DNA of 64,000 bases from Putridiphycobacter sp965230195 (GTDB lineage Bacteria; Bacteroidota; Bacteroidia; Flavobacteriales_D; Crocinitomicaceae), in NCBI GenBank assembly GCA_965230195.1, contig OZ245997.1:2914001-2978000 (forward strand). Direction: 5' to 3'. Both the position numbers and the translations under genes were made by a program. Every line of letters begins with the position of its first letter. The first letter of the stretch is position 1. Positions 16,634 through 26,641 of this stretch are shown in pieces. The notes under the pieces were generated by a model. That model made no database searches. It was not told the DNA's origin and was given only the letters and a program-made list of their open reading frames with translations.

Positions 16634-18082
16634 TCATTCAATTTTACTTAAAGCAAACTCAAGAACCGGATCTCTTCCTGATTTCAAATCATCAATAGTT
16701 GGGCTGACACTAAAGTCCGGGACCACACCTTTTTTGGCGGTAATATTTTCTTCTAATCCAAGAATGTACTTAACCATTGCCATTCTGACTCTGATCCTGG
16801 TATTAGGAAGTGTTATCCATCCCAGTACTCCTCCTGAATCGCCACGATAACTTCCTCCTACTTCTTCACCGATAAACTGACCTGTTTTATGGAATTTTAG
16901 TATGGATACCACTTCGGAGGTTGTTGAAACACAACCACCATTAATTAGTATAAAGACTTTGCCTCTAAATCTGTACTTATTAACCTCGCGGACACCCAAA
17001 ACAGAATGATAAGGCCATGTAAACTCCCCATTTTTACTTTGAATGCCTTCAGGGAAGCCCTCAAATGTTTCGGGAATATCATAGGTAATTTCAGGTAATA
17101 ACTGGTTAGTGTTCAATGTCATCTTACGACAGTAAGTGAAATCTGAGGGGACGAGAAAAGAACACAATTGTGCACCATATTCGCTGTAACCACCTCCATT
17201 GTTACGCAAATCTACAATAAGGAATTGCGTATTGTCATTGTCTAAGGTTTTAAACACCTGTTTAAGGTATTCTTTAAAATTAATACCAGCCTTATCCATT
17301 AAGTCGTGACGAAACGTTGGAATACGTAGTATAGCAGCCTTTTTTTCATGTATTTGTTCAAAAGAAACAGGGGCTGATGTTTTTTGCTTGTTCGCTTTTC
17401 TTTTGTTTAAAAAATCTGATTTCGAAATGGCCTGTAAACGAATGGTATCAATTTTTCCTTCCTGATTAACATATTCTACCAGAAAAGATTTGGCAAGGGG
17501 GAGAGAATAGATTGCAAAGTACTTATTAAACGCACGGCTAAGGGCATAATATTTTCTTGTTTCATTATCACCGTCGGCAGGGATATAGGGCAGGAGAGAA
17601 GTAATTATTTCCTGAACAGGCTGACGATTAATACTTATAATTTCTGTTCCAAAACCAGGGATCCCATCCTCACTCCGGTTTTCCGAAACATAGAATCGGT
17701 TTCCTGATTTCAATATATTAATTGGGATTAAATTCTTTCTGATATTTAGCCATTCCTGACCTTGATGGGAGGGTCTTATATCAGAATGAACACATTTAAT
17801 TTTCGCATTTAACAAGGCAATTTTTCTCAAAAAATCGAATTCATTTGATGGCGTAGTAATTCTGGATCTGATGCCTTGACAAAATAGCTCAAATTCCTGC
17901 GCTGTAGTATACCAATACAATGCGGGATGTGCCTTTTTTAACTGTTGGATCAGGTATTCAAAATCCTGATTGAGTGCCTTAGGTGTAAAAAGATGATTGT
18001 ACTGATATGAGGTAGTTGTGTCCTGGCTTGCAAAAGCTGAAATAAAAGAACTAAAAAACACCAGGAATATGAACCTAAACAT
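16634..18082 (-). CDS. secreted S41-family (C-terminal processing type) peptidase
   Basis: 482 residues with a signal peptide (cleavage near residue 19). The S41 domain lies in the C-terminal half: FLIVDLRNNGGGYSEYG, then VFILINGGCVSTTSEVVSIL, which carries the candidate Ser nucleophile, and FIGEEVGGSYRGDSG. A degenerate PDZ-like region lies around 130-180 (IPGFGTEIISINRQPVQEII). No lipobox or T9SS tail, so it is probably periplasmic. It sits downstream of the subtilase and the small envelope protein on the same strand. Confidence 0.85.
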   Translation of the reverse strand: MFRFIFLVFFSSFISAFASQDTTTSYQYNHLFTPKALNQDFEYLIQQLKKAHPALYWYTTAQEFELFCQGIRSRITTPSNEFDFLRKIALLNAKIKCVHSDIRPSHQGQEWLNIRKNLIPINILKSGNRFYVSENRSEDGIPGFGTEIISINRQPVQEIITSLLPYIPADGDNETRKYYALSRAFNKYFAIYSLPLAKSFLVEYVNQEGKIDTIRLQAISKSDFLNKRKANKQKTSAPVSFEQIHEKKAAILRIPTFRHDLMDKAGINFKEYLKQVFKTLDNDNTQFLIVDLRNNGGGYSEYGAQLCSFLVPSDFTYCRKMTLNTNQLLPEITYDIPETFEGFPEGIQSKNGEFTWPYHSVLGVREVNKYRFRGKVFILINGGCVSTTSEVVSILKFHKTGQFIGEEVGGSYRGDSGGVLGWITLPNTRIRVRMAMVKYILGLEENITAKKGVVPDFSVSPTIDDLKSGRDPVLEFALSKIE

Positions 18083-18166
18083 GGTGTTAAATTACTAAGA
18101 TATTCGCTAATTGCCCCGGGAGTTTTAATTATGACAAGCCATTTTATATTTTTTTAACAGGAATCG

Positions 18167-18667
18167 TTAAAATCGAATACCAAGTTTAAGATTACCAAAT
18201 ACACTAAAGTCGGTGTAAGGGTACCTTGCAAGTTCTTCCGGAGTGGGTTTAAAACCAGGACTCTGGTGCTGGACATATGATGGTCCAATATCACAACCAA
18301 TATTAATTTGACCAGAGGAAAAGAATGTTATACCAATTGGGATATAGGTCACTATTTTGTGCGGGCCATCAACAATTGCGTGAGAGGTATATTTTAAACC
18401 TATATATGGTTTTACTTTTCCCGCCTCCATCCTAAATGGATAGTAGCTCAAACCGGTTCCCAGACCAATTAAACCAACCCCAACCTCAATACTAAATCGT
18501 TGGTAGAGGTATCTTTCATATGTAAAACCTAAGTAAGATGCTGTTCCAAGAATATTTCCTGAAAAAGCATTTTTTTTCAATGATTGATCAGATTCGCTTT
18601 TTTGTGCCACAGCATGGGGATGAATCAACCATATCATAGCAATCACTAAATAATATCTGAATTTCAT
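18167..18667 (-). CDS. small envelope protein, probably an outer-membrane beta-barrel
   Basis: 166 residues with a signal peptide (cleavage around AVAQ, residue 22) and alternating aromatic/glycine-rich strands (GTASYLGFTYERYLYQRFSIEVGVG, FFSSGQINIGCDIGPSYV) ending in FGNLKLGIRF, a C-terminal Phe typical of outer-membrane barrels. It resembles the predicted protein at 52104-52580 in size and strand pattern. Function unknown. Located between the S8 and S41 peptidase genes. Confidence 0.65.
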   Translation of the reverse strand: MKFRYYLVIAMIWLIHPHAVAQKSESDQSLKKNAFSGNILGTASYLGFTYERYLYQRFSIEVGVGLIGLGTGLSYYPFRMEAGKVKPYIGLKYTSHAIVDGPHKIVTYIPIGITFFSSGQINIGCDIGPSYVQHQSPGFKPTPEELARYPYTDFSVFGNLKLGIRF

Positions 18668-18749
18668 GTTTTAGATTAAGTACAACTAATCCGATTAAAA
18701 AGTTGTCCCAAAAGTCTAAAATCTATTCTGCTAAAGTCATGTGTGAAGG

Positions 18750-20915
18750 TCAACGAATGATAAACTTTTGTTGCTCAACCTTTTCATTTATAATCAATTT
18801 GATGATATATGTTCCGGGAGCTAATCCGTTAACATCCAGCTGATTTGTATTAGAATATTCAGCACATATTTGTCCATTCATATTAATGATTTTAATATTT
18901 GGAGGAGTGGTTTCAAAACCTTTTATATTGATTAAATCAGTTGTAGGGTTAGGGAATACAGTCCATTCGTATTCAGGTTCAAGTTCAGAAAAACCTGTAA
19001 CGGTCAAGGCTTTTTGGATAGCTGCTAAAGCGTTCACTTTTCCCCAGCCCCATTTAACATCTCCGTCTACTGGTATAGTTCCGGTATAGGAATCTTCCCT
19101 TGAGGTTTCAATAATAATTTGTTTCACCTGAGCAGGTGAAAGGTAAGGGTTAGCGTCCAAAATTAAAGCAGCAATTCCTGTAACTGCAGGAGAAGACATA
19201 GAAGTACCGCTAAAACGGGCAAATGGGTAATCTCTGCCATTAAAAGTGACCACATCAATCTGAATAAATGAATTATCGGTATAAGAGTTTATTGATGAAG
19301 CTACGGAGACACCAGGAGCTGAAATATCCGGTTTTAGGTTGTCATTCATCATTGGGCCAACACTTGAAAAGCCTGCTGAAGCCCCACCAACAATATTACC
19401 ACCACCAGTGATGTAACTTGAGGTGTGAGCGGCTACAGAAATAGCGGTATTCGTACAAGCCGGTGCGCCAATGCCGTAGTTTGCATCACCAGAGGTATAC
19501 CCTGGGCCAATTGCAGAAAAATCCATCCCCCAATTACCGACATCTGAGGTTAGTTCAGTTACATTCCAGTAGTGTACAGTACCTGTTGATGCCGTTGATT
19601 TTAAAACTATCTTATAATTAGTGGTTGGACGTTTTACTCTTAATCTCATTTGAGGTCTTGAATTGGTTGGATAACTATCATCCATTGACAAATTAAATCG
19701 AATGGTATCGTTAGAGGTGGTCACCAAAAAGCTGTCCACATAGTTTGCTGTGGTAACAGTGGAATACCACGGACTTTCAACTTCCTGTTGATTTGAGAGG
19801 TTGAGGACTTTGATACCTGCAGAAAAAGAAGCGCCCGGTTCTCCCCAGCCATGGATACTTTGTCCATATAATGTTGAAAGTGAGGAATTGTTATAAAATT
19901 CAATTCTGGAAAGCAATGTATCAGCAGAAAAGTCCTTTTTGATATGAAAATCGACATCACCATTATTTCCACCGGAGGTTACAAACAATACGCCCTGATC
20001 AGAGTAGGAGTCAATAGCCTGACTAAGCAATGACGTGCCATCCAAAGCGCCGGTATGGTATAGTCCCCAACTCATATTAACAACCAAGCGTTTGTTTTCA
20101 GCAGTGGCTATATCATACATCCATTCCCAGGCATCCAGTACAGCACTTTCGTCCACTAAAAAAGTGGTGAACAGGAATTCCGATTCAAATGCCATTCCTC
20201 TGTATGGTGTGCCAGCGCCACTTCCTCCGGCAATTCCTGCTACATGCGAACCATGTGTTGCATATGAGTAAATATTGGCTGTATCGGTTCCGGCATTAAT
20301 TAAGTCTGAAGGCGTTGAATATTCAGTACCGTAAGCATAACCAGATGGTGCCGGGCCAGAAGTTTTAAACTGATCCCAGGCGGCTAAAATTCTTGTATTT
20401 GACAACAAAGTATCATAAAACATTGGAGAGCTATAATCGAATCCCCAATCCGTTACTCCTATAATCACATTTTTCCCGGTATAAGCTTCCGGTAGTCCCA
20501 AACCGGCATGTACGCTATCTACTCTTGTATCAAACCGGGCACGACTCAAATCAGGGTATATTTTATTGGCTACCTGCAAAATTTCAATTCCCGGCATGTT
20601 GTAAATGTCATTAATGGCATGCACAGGATATTTTATACTGACAATATTATTAATTTCGGATCCAACTATCACTCTGTTTTCTGTTAGCAAATCAGCGTTG
20701 AAATGCTCATTTATAGTAGTAACAAGAGACAAATAATCTATACCATTAATTCTGTTAATCGGAAGTGCTGTTCTCAATTCCTCTGAAATATCATGCTGGT
20801 TGTGCCAGTATTTTGAAAGCACTGCTATATCAGCTTTAGAGTTTTGAGAGACCATCATTTGAGCAGAAATGGTAAATGGGATAATAACAGAAAATAAAAG
20901 AAGTAAACGTATCAT
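18750..20915 (-). CDS. subtilisin-like serine protease (S8) with T9SS sorting domain
   Basis: 721 residues: signal peptide (residues 1-18), propeptide-like region to about 125, then the S8 domain with the catalytic triad Asp156 (GVTDWGFD), His221 (THGSHVAGIAGG) and Ser at about 573 (SGTSMSSPAVTGIAALIL). The last ~85 residues are a type A T9SS sorting domain (VFPNPTTDLINIKG, then LAPGTYIIKLI, ending KFIIR). It should be exported across the outer membrane by the type IX system and act on extracellular protein. A promoter with both elements is visible upstream (20938-20968). Confidence 0.93.
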   Translation of the reverse strand: MIRLLLLFSVIIPFTISAQMMVSQNSKADIAVLSKYWHNQHDISEELRTALPINRINGIDYLSLVTTINEHFNADLLTENRVIVGSEINNIVSIKYPVHAINDIYNMPGIEILQVANKIYPDLSRARFDTRVDSVHAGLGLPEAYTGKNVIIGVTDWGFDYSSPMFYDTLLSNTRILAAWDQFKTSGPAPSGYAYGTEYSTPSDLINAGTDTANIYSYATHGSHVAGIAGGSGAGTPYRGMAFESEFLFTTFLVDESAVLDAWEWMYDIATAENKRLVVNMSWGLYHTGALDGTSLLSQAIDSYSDQGVLFVTSGGNNGDVDFHIKKDFSADTLLSRIEFYNNSSLSTLYGQSIHGWGEPGASFSAGIKVLNLSNQQEVESPWYSTVTTANYVDSFLVTTSNDTIRFNLSMDDSYPTNSRPQMRLRVKRPTTNYKIVLKSTASTGTVHYWNVTELTSDVGNWGMDFSAIGPGYTSGDANYGIGAPACTNTAISVAAHTSSYITGGGNIVGGASAGFSSVGPMMNDNLKPDISAPGVSVASSINSYTDNSFIQIDVVTFNGRDYPFARFSGTSMSSPAVTGIAALILDANPYLSPAQVKQIIIETSREDSYTGTIPVDGDVKWGWGKVNALAAIQKALTVTGFSELEPEYEWTVFPNPTTDLINIKGFETTPPNIKIINMNGQICAEYSNTNQLDVNGLAPGTYIIKLIINEKVEQQKFIIR

Positions 20916-20937
20916 ATAGTAATTGTATATTGAGGTT

Positions 20938-20968
20938 TAAAGATACTTAATGATTATTGATTTGTCAA
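20938..20968 (-). promoter_or_regulatory. promoter of the subtilase gene
   Basis: On the minus strand a -33 TTG (TTTGAC, bases 20966-20968) is followed after exactly 20 bases by TATCTTTA (20938-20945), which fits TAnnTTTG in seven of eight positions. The start codon follows 22 bases later. Confidence 0.5.
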
Positions 20969-21031
20969 ATTGAATATAAGTTGAACTGAATAAGAAAGTC
21001 ACATAAAAAGAATTAGATTTTGCTAACTGTT

Positions 21032-21850
21032 TTAGTTTTCTAAAAGTGCTTCGCAGCGCTCAATTTGATGTTTAGAGTAATAATCACTAGGGACCAATTT
21101 TAATGCTTTTTTGTAAACTGATCTGGCTTTTTTATAATTGCGTTCATTGAAGTAAACATCAGCCTCGGTAATAAAATTAGCAAATTGCTTTTTTGTTTCC
21201 GATCTCTCTGCAATGGCTTTTTCACAATTTGCAATCATTTGTTGAGTCTGATCAGTATTAATAAGCTCGAATGCTTTGGAAGCATAATTCAGTGCCAGGT
21301 CAAACTTATATTCTTTAATCATATGATTAGCAGAATCAATAAAAGTGTAATGTTGATTAACCTGACTGATAGAGGCACCATTTTTACACAAGTCTATTTT
21401 CTGTTGAATAAATTTTGAATAATCAGTATTGTAAATTAATTCTCCCTTTGAATCAAACTTAAGTTTAGCTATAGCTGTTTCTTTTAAAAAATCAAAGTTT
21501 TCGTGTGGGTAAGGTTTGAAAAGTTTAATATTGATTGCGGCCACACATCCGAACTCACTATCACAGTTTACCGTACTTAACTCTAAACGTTTTGAAGCAT
21601 ATCCATCTTTGTTAACCAATAAAACATAAGTTTTGTATTGTTCAATTTTCCGGATTTCCGCAATTCCTGAAGTATCGGCAATCTGGGTATTAATCAAAGA
21701 ATTGTTTTCGAAAACCTGTATCTCAGCTCCTCCAATTTTCTCACCGGTAAGTTCTGATTTTATTCTAAGTACAATGGAAGGGGGAAAATTTTCCGCAACA
21801 GCAAACTGACAAAAAAAAGTGATAAATAATAAAAAGGTAAATGTTTTCAT
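21032..21850 (-). CDS. secreted carboxypeptidase-regulatory-like and TPR-type protein
   Basis: 272 residues from the ATG at 21850. Signal peptide (to about AVA), then a beta-sandwich of the carboxypeptidase-regulatory type (residues ~25-110, LRIKSELTGEKIGGAEIQVF), and two or three TPR-like helical repeats in the C-terminal half (DLALNYASKAFELI, NYKKARSVYKKALKLVPSDYYSKHQIERCE). It lies 19 bases after the TonB-dependent receptor gene, in the same operon, so a supporting role in uptake or outer-membrane assembly is plausible but inferred. Confidence 0.7.
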   Translation of the reverse strand: MKTFTFLLFITFFCQFAVAENFPPSIVLRIKSELTGEKIGGAEIQVFENNSLINTQIADTSGIAEIRKIEQYKTYVLLVNKDGYASKRLELSTVNCDSEFGCVAAINIKLFKPYPHENFDFLKETAIAKLKFDSKGELIYNTDYSKFIQQKIDLCKNGASISQVNQHYTFIDSANHMIKEYKFDLALNYASKAFELINTDQTQQMIANCEKAIAERSETKKQFANFITEADVYFNERNYKKARSVYKKALKLVPSDYYSKHQIERCEALLEN

Positions 21851-21869
21851 AATCAATAATTAAACTCTG

Positions 21870-24227
21870 TTAAAATTCTAACCTGTAGGAAATAACAGGG
21901 AAAATACTTGAAGACGGAACAGTAACTTCTTCCATTAAAATAGTATCATATTCACGGTAAATGGCATTACCATTTGAAAACAGGTTTTTAATTTGCAGGG
22001 TCCACACATTTCTTCGGTTATTTTTATTGATTTTGTAACTAAAGGTAAAATCCAGATAAACTAACGGGTTGTCTCTTAGTGAATTGGTTTGGGTCTCATC
22101 CAAAACGGTTTCCTGCTCAATTTCAGATAGTGCCAGATTAATTGGTGTGTAAGGTTGCCCACCAACTGTAGCCAGATTGGTATTCCAGGAAAAGGCCTTA
22201 TACTTTCCTTCTTTTTTCCGGAGTTTATACTCTTTTCCAATTAAAAACTTGATATTGTATTGATTGTCATTTCCCGTACTTCTCTCTATACCGTCAGCAG
22301 CAGTATAAAGCGAGCGGTAAACAGAGGCATTTAAAATATAATATAACCCGTTATCGGTATACCTTTCAAAACCAAAGTCCAGGCCATAATTTTCGCCCGT
22401 TCCGGCATTAGTTAATGCTCTCAGATCTTGTAGTTCCGCAATGTTTAGGGTAGAGAAAGCCCCTGAAGGACTTACTGGTACATCATAAAGCTGTTGGTAA
22501 TAAGCTTCAACCCTTAATCTGTGATTGGTCCATACTTTACCTTTATAACCTATTACAAAATGGTTCGATCTGACCAGGTCCAGGTTATTGTTAGGTTGAC
22601 TCAACTGTCCCAAGGAGTCTGTTCCGAAAACAAAGTAAGTGGCATAATTTTCAGCTTGAGAGTGCATACCAAATGATGCACTCAGACTGTGGTTTTCAGC
22701 AATTTTATAGTTTAAATGCGCTCTGGGCTCCACCACAGTGTTATTATTGACATTATAATTAAATAAGTGTATTCCCAGGTTAAGGGTCAGTTTTTTAGTT
22801 ATCAAAAATTTAGATTGGGTATATGCCTTAGCTTCACTACTGTAACCATGACCATCAAATAAAGTCACCAAATTAGAGGAATTAAAAAAGTACCGGGATG
22901 CTAACCATTTATGCCAGGTAATATTCCAGCTACCCCCCGTAATATGATAATGCCGTTTACTAAATTTATGTTTAACTGATACGGCCATTGAAACCGGTCT
23001 GGAAGAGTATTCATTGGTTCGCTGATTGATGAGGGAGTAGGAATCAGTGATGTATTGTTTATTATCAGATTGATCTGTATAACTGGCGGCACCTGTAAAT
23101 TTAAAAACCGTATTTTCTCTGATAAAATGCTTAAAAACCAATCCGGCCGTCATCATTGAACTTTCTAAAAGTAAATTGGTTCTGTCCAGACTTTCTTCCC
23201 AAAGGGTGGAGTCAGATTCTCCGGTTCTGTCTCTCAGACTAGTTCCTCCAATAGCAAATAATTTCAGATTACTTCTTAAGGTTAAAGGAAAGTTAACTGT
23301 TAATGATAAGTCCTGATAGGTGGGTTGAGTAGGATACCCAATCAGTCTGGCTAAACCAACCAAACCATATCTGTAGTTAACAGCATATGAAGCTTTATTT
23401 TTTTTTGAAAGCGGTCCTTCTGAAGCCAGATCAATGCCTAAAACACCAACTTGTAAGATATGTTCATGCTTTTCATTATTTCCTTTTCTGAGTTTGGCAT
23501 CAAAAACACCTCCAAGTGCATTGCCATATTCTGCGGAGAAAGCGCCGGTATAAAAATCACTTTTATCGAGAAGTTGTAAACTAAAAATAGTAAAAGTACC
23601 ACCTGAACTACCTATCCGAGAAAAATGAGTTGGATTAGCCAGCTCAATACCCTCCATTTGATATTTTAATGTTCTGGGAGAATTTCCCCGAATAGAAATA
23701 AAGTTTTCCGAAAAACCGGGAGATGATGTAACACCTGGTAATGTCCCGGCCACCCTGATAGGGTCATCTAATCCGCCTGCAATGCGTTTGGCATCATCCG
23801 CCTGTATGGAATAACTACTGGTCGACGCCATATTATTTGAGGGTTGTCCTCTGAGTTTAGGTGGGGTGACTTCAACGCCGTCAAGGGTATTGATTTTTGC
23901 TTCCATTAAAATATTCAGGACAATTTCCTTACTCATTGAAATTTCAACTCCGGGGCTGATGAACGAGTTAAAACTAACATGACTGAATAAAATGTCGTAG
24001 GTTCCCAGTTCTACCTGATCAATTTTAAACTGACCGTCAGCACCTGAAAGGGCTTTAGCTATTGAAACACCATCCTTAATAATTTTTATGCTGGCACCTT
24101 CTACTGGTTTTTCAGTAAAAGATTCCAGGATTGTTCCTTTGACGGTCTGGTAAGACTGTGCATTTAAGTTTTGAAAAAAGAAAAGAACCGGACATAGTAT
24201 AAGAATTGACTTCAGGGCATTGTTCAT
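21870..24227 (-). CDS. TonB-dependent outer-membrane receptor with carboxypeptidase-regulatory-like domain
   Basis: 785 residues from ATG 24227, which starts a good signal peptide (MNNALKSILIL to NAQ); an in-frame TTG seven codons earlier is less likely. Domain order: CarboxypepD_reg-like (about 25-110), plug (about 120-230, with RVAGTLPGVTSSPGFSENFISIRGNSPR), and a 22-strand barrel to the C-terminus (ISYRLEF). Substrate unknown. It is clearly paralogous to the receptor at 48164-50515 (shared NYRY, DGIER, GKE(Y/F) stretches). The clustering with S8, S41 and M49 peptidases suggests peptide uptake, as inference only. Confidence 0.92.
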   Translation of the reverse strand: MNNALKSILILCPVLFFFQNLNAQSYQTVKGTILESFTEKPVEGASIKIIKDGVSIAKALSGADGQFKIDQVELGTYDILFSHVSFNSFISPGVEISMSKEIVLNILMEAKINTLDGVEVTPPKLRGQPSNNMASTSSYSIQADDAKRIAGGLDDPIRVAGTLPGVTSSPGFSENFISIRGNSPRTLKYQMEGIELANPTHFSRIGSSGGTFTIFSLQLLDKSDFYTGAFSAEYGNALGGVFDAKLRKGNNEKHEHILQVGVLGIDLASEGPLSKKNKASYAVNYRYGLVGLARLIGYPTQPTYQDLSLTVNFPLTLRSNLKLFAIGGTSLRDRTGESDSTLWEESLDRTNLLLESSMMTAGLVFKHFIRENTVFKFTGAASYTDQSDNKQYITDSYSLINQRTNEYSSRPVSMAVSVKHKFSKRHYHITGGSWNITWHKWLASRYFFNSSNLVTLFDGHGYSSEAKAYTQSKFLITKKLTLNLGIHLFNYNVNNNTVVEPRAHLNYKIAENHSLSASFGMHSQAENYATYFVFGTDSLGQLSQPNNNLDLVRSNHFVIGYKGKVWTNHRLRVEAYYQQLYDVPVSPSGAFSTLNIAELQDLRALTNAGTGENYGLDFGFERYTDNGLYYILNASVYRSLYTAADGIERSTGNDNQYNIKFLIGKEYKLRKKEGKYKAFSWNTNLATVGGQPYTPINLALSEIEQETVLDETQTNSLRDNPLVYLDFTFSYKINKNNRRNVWTLQIKNLFSNGNAIYREYDTILMEEVTVPSSSIFPVISYRLEF

Positions 24228-24244
24228 GTTAACTCTAATAAGGA

Positions 24245-24280
24245 TCAAATAAAACCCCGGTAATGCTACCAGGGCTTTGT
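24245..24280 (-). terminator. terminator after the M49 peptidase gene
   Basis: Arms 24255-24262 and 24267-24274 form an 8-pair stem with one wobble pair on the minus strand, closing a 4-base loop, followed by TTTTATTT. It sits between the M49 gene (stop at 24366) and the TonB receptor start (24227). Confidence 0.65.
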
Positions 24281-24365
24281 TATAATTTTATGCAAATATC
24301 TGCTTTTTTTAAATACTATGGTTGATATTTTCACTCAATTCATATGAGCAATATCATTTTAGATT

Positions 24366-26420
24366 CTAATTCACTTTAAGAAATCCATAATTTTTAGAGT
24401 AGAAGAACATTTGTTCTTCAAGACTTGAAGGCTGTTTAACCTTTATATCAGTAATATTTCCATCCTCATCAAGTACGGGTTCTAAAATTGGATTAATAAA
24501 GCCACTGTAAGGTGGAATGTCCAATGCATGACTTCTGTCCAATACTTCTGTATGAATAGCTTCATCTACTTTTACACCATAATCCTCTACCAATGCTTTA
24601 CCAGCTTTATAGTCACCTTCAGATTTAATCCGTTGAATTTCCTTTAAAAGCTCACCAAAAATAACTTTTAGCGCTTCGTAATCGTGAATTTCAAAATAAG
24701 TTTTACCATCTCTTTCAATTCTTTCAATTACATTTTTTTCCTGACCTTTTTCATAAGCCCAGGCAGCAACTAATTGTCGGTTACGCATATGTGCTTCTTC
24801 CAAATGGGCACCTGATTCTAATCTACGCAATTGAACCATTAAACCATTTCGGATATAAGAATCATATTCTGCCTTACCAACTTCAAGGGACTCCATCAGA
24901 CCAAGATCGATTAACTTCTTATCCATTAAGTAGTACAGTGCAACCAAATCAGCACGGGCTTCTTCAAGGGTAGAAGCATAGTTTTCGAGAGTTTCTTTTG
25001 GTGTACCAACACCCTCATCAATTTTACCGGAAGCATGTCCGATTACCTCATGCATGGCAGTGTGTAATTTTGCGGCCAGTTTTGCATGTGCTTTTGACCG
25101 GTCAATTTCTTCCTGATCATTGGCAAACTCTTTTAATATTCCTTCACCTCCTGCATCATTATATGCTTCAACGATATTACCTAAGCTAATTGATTTAGAA
25201 CCAATATTAGCCCTGATCCAGTTAGAATTAGGTAGATTAACACCAATAGGTGTGGCAGGAGAAGCATCTCCCGCTTCACCGGCAACATTAACAACGTTAA
25301 AAGTCACCCCAACAACATTATCTTTTTTGTGTTTATCCATTATTGAAGAATTATCTTCAAACCACTGTGCATTTTCAGCTAGTACTTTCATTCTTGCTGA
25401 AGCTTCAAAGTCCTTGATTTGAACAATTGATTCATAAGTTCCTCTCATGCCCTTCGAATCGCCATAAGTTTCTACAAATCCCTGGATATAATCAATATCT
25501 CCTTCGGTAGCTTCAGTCCACGCTACATTGTACTCCGACCATTTTTCCAAATCTCCCGTTTGATAGTATTCAATTAATAAGCCTAATGCATTAGCCTGGG
25601 CTTCATTTTCTGCCACTCCTTTTGCCAATTCAAGCCATTTAACCACTTCCACAAGTGCATCATTATACATTCCGCCAATTTTGTAAACATTTTCCGATAC
25701 AGTACCATTATCATCCTTCACTAACTTTGAGTTTAAACCATACTCTACAGGAGTGGTATCGGCTTTGTCAATAATTGTTTCATAAAAGGCATTGACTTCT
25801 TTCAATGAAATGTCTTCCTGATAAAAATTATTAGCCGAGGCGAGTATCAGGTCATGATCCGGGTCCAGACTAACCCTTTTATTATCCGCTTCATTAAATA
25901 AAACCTCAACTACATTAATGTCTAAATTAGTCTGTGTCACTACTAACAAACTATCCAGATATTCATGACTGAATTCAGGTCTGAATTTTTCCATTGAGTA
26001 GTGGTGATGTATACCATTTGAAAACCAAACTCTTTTAGTATACGTCATAAAGTTATTCCAGTCTTCGCTAGTTTTATCCCCTTCATAAGTTGAGATAATG
26101 TGTTCAAGCGCATTTCTGATCTCAAGATTATGTCTGTAATTTTGATCCCAGATCATATCTCTGCCAGATAGCCCGGCCTGGTATAAATAGTAAACAAGTT
26201 TCTTTTGTTGCAAGGTTAATTTTTCAAATCCACCAATTTCATATCTTAAAATCTGAATGTCAGCAAAAGATTCTGATTCACGTTTAAAAGGGATTTCAAC
26301 TGTCGGTTCAACTGCAGCTTCTTTGCTTTCAGTTTCATTTTCAGAATTTGCATCACTGTTTTGGCAACTGGTGATTAACAATCCTGAAAAGACCATTATA
26401 TAAAATACAAGTTTTTTCAT
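24366..26420 (-). CDS. M49-family (dipeptidyl peptidase III type) zinc peptidase lipoprotein
   Basis: 684 residues. N-terminal lipoprotein signal with lipobox ITSC (Cys at about 19). The zinc site of the M49 family is complete: HEVIGH (HExxGH, residues ~455-460) and EEARAD (~487), with the third ligand glutamate in the latter. The family removes dipeptides from short peptides. Such Bacteroidota proteins are often labelled dihydrofolate reductase in databases; nothing in the sequence supports that. As a lipoprotein it should be attached to a membrane in the periplasm. Exact -7 element at 26446-26453 and a terminator at 24245-24280 suggest a single-gene unit. Confidence 0.88.
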   Translation of the reverse strand: MKKLVFYIMVFSGLLITSCQNSDANSENETESKEAAVEPTVEIPFKRESESFADIQILRYEIGGFEKLTLQQKKLVYYLYQAGLSGRDMIWDQNYRHNLEIRNALEHIISTYEGDKTSEDWNNFMTYTKRVWFSNGIHHHYSMEKFRPEFSHEYLDSLLVVTQTNLDINVVEVLFNEADNKRVSLDPDHDLILASANNFYQEDISLKEVNAFYETIIDKADTTPVEYGLNSKLVKDDNGTVSENVYKIGGMYNDALVEVVKWLELAKGVAENEAQANALGLLIEYYQTGDLEKWSEYNVAWTEATEGDIDYIQGFVETYGDSKGMRGTYESIVQIKDFEASARMKVLAENAQWFEDNSSIMDKHKKDNVVGVTFNVVNVAGEAGDASPATPIGVNLPNSNWIRANIGSKSISLGNIVEAYNDAGGEGILKEFANDQEEIDRSKAHAKLAAKLHTAMHEVIGHASGKIDEGVGTPKETLENYASTLEEARADLVALYYLMDKKLIDLGLMESLEVGKAEYDSYIRNGLMVQLRRLESGAHLEEAHMRNRQLVAAWAYEKGQEKNVIERIERDGKTYFEIHDYEALKVIFGELLKEIQRIKSEGDYKAGKALVEDYGVKVDEAIHTEVLDRSHALDIPPYSGFINPILEPVLDEDGNITDIKVKQPSSLEEQMFFYSKNYGFLKVN

Positions 26421-26445
26421 ACACCGATTAATTATTTATTCCTAA

Positions 26446-26453
26446 CAAATTTA
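26446..26453 (-). promoter_or_regulatory. -7 element of the M49 peptidase gene
   Basis: The minus strand reads TAAATTTG, an exact TAnnTTTG, 25 bases before the ATG at 26420. No -33 TTG at the normal spacing. Confidence 0.5.
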
Positions 26454-26571
26454 AAAAAATGTTTTTAAATATCATAAGGCGAATTATTGATTTGACTATT
26501 AGTGTTTTGAACGGTTTTGTGTATTGATGAAAGTCTATTGGTTACTTAAGGAGGGTAGTGTGTAATAGGAA

Positions 26572-26579
26572 TAAATTTG
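26572..26579 (+). promoter_or_regulatory. -7 element of the first FG-GAP protein gene
   Basis: TAAATTTG on the plus strand, an exact TAnnTTTG, 62 bases before the ATG at 26642. It lies downstream of a possible GTG start at 26558 and therefore argues for the internal ATG. Confidence 0.45.
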
Positions 26580-26641
26580 TAATTTTAAAATCTGCCAGCA
26601 ACTTTAATAAGACTATTGACGTTTTACTAAAAATAATTTAT

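Noticed and set aside
24281..24365. Promoter of the TonB-dependent receptor just upstream of the terminator
   Set aside because: The best match (GATATTTG) has a mismatch in the first position and would place the terminator hairpin inside the leader, so I could not support it as a promoter.
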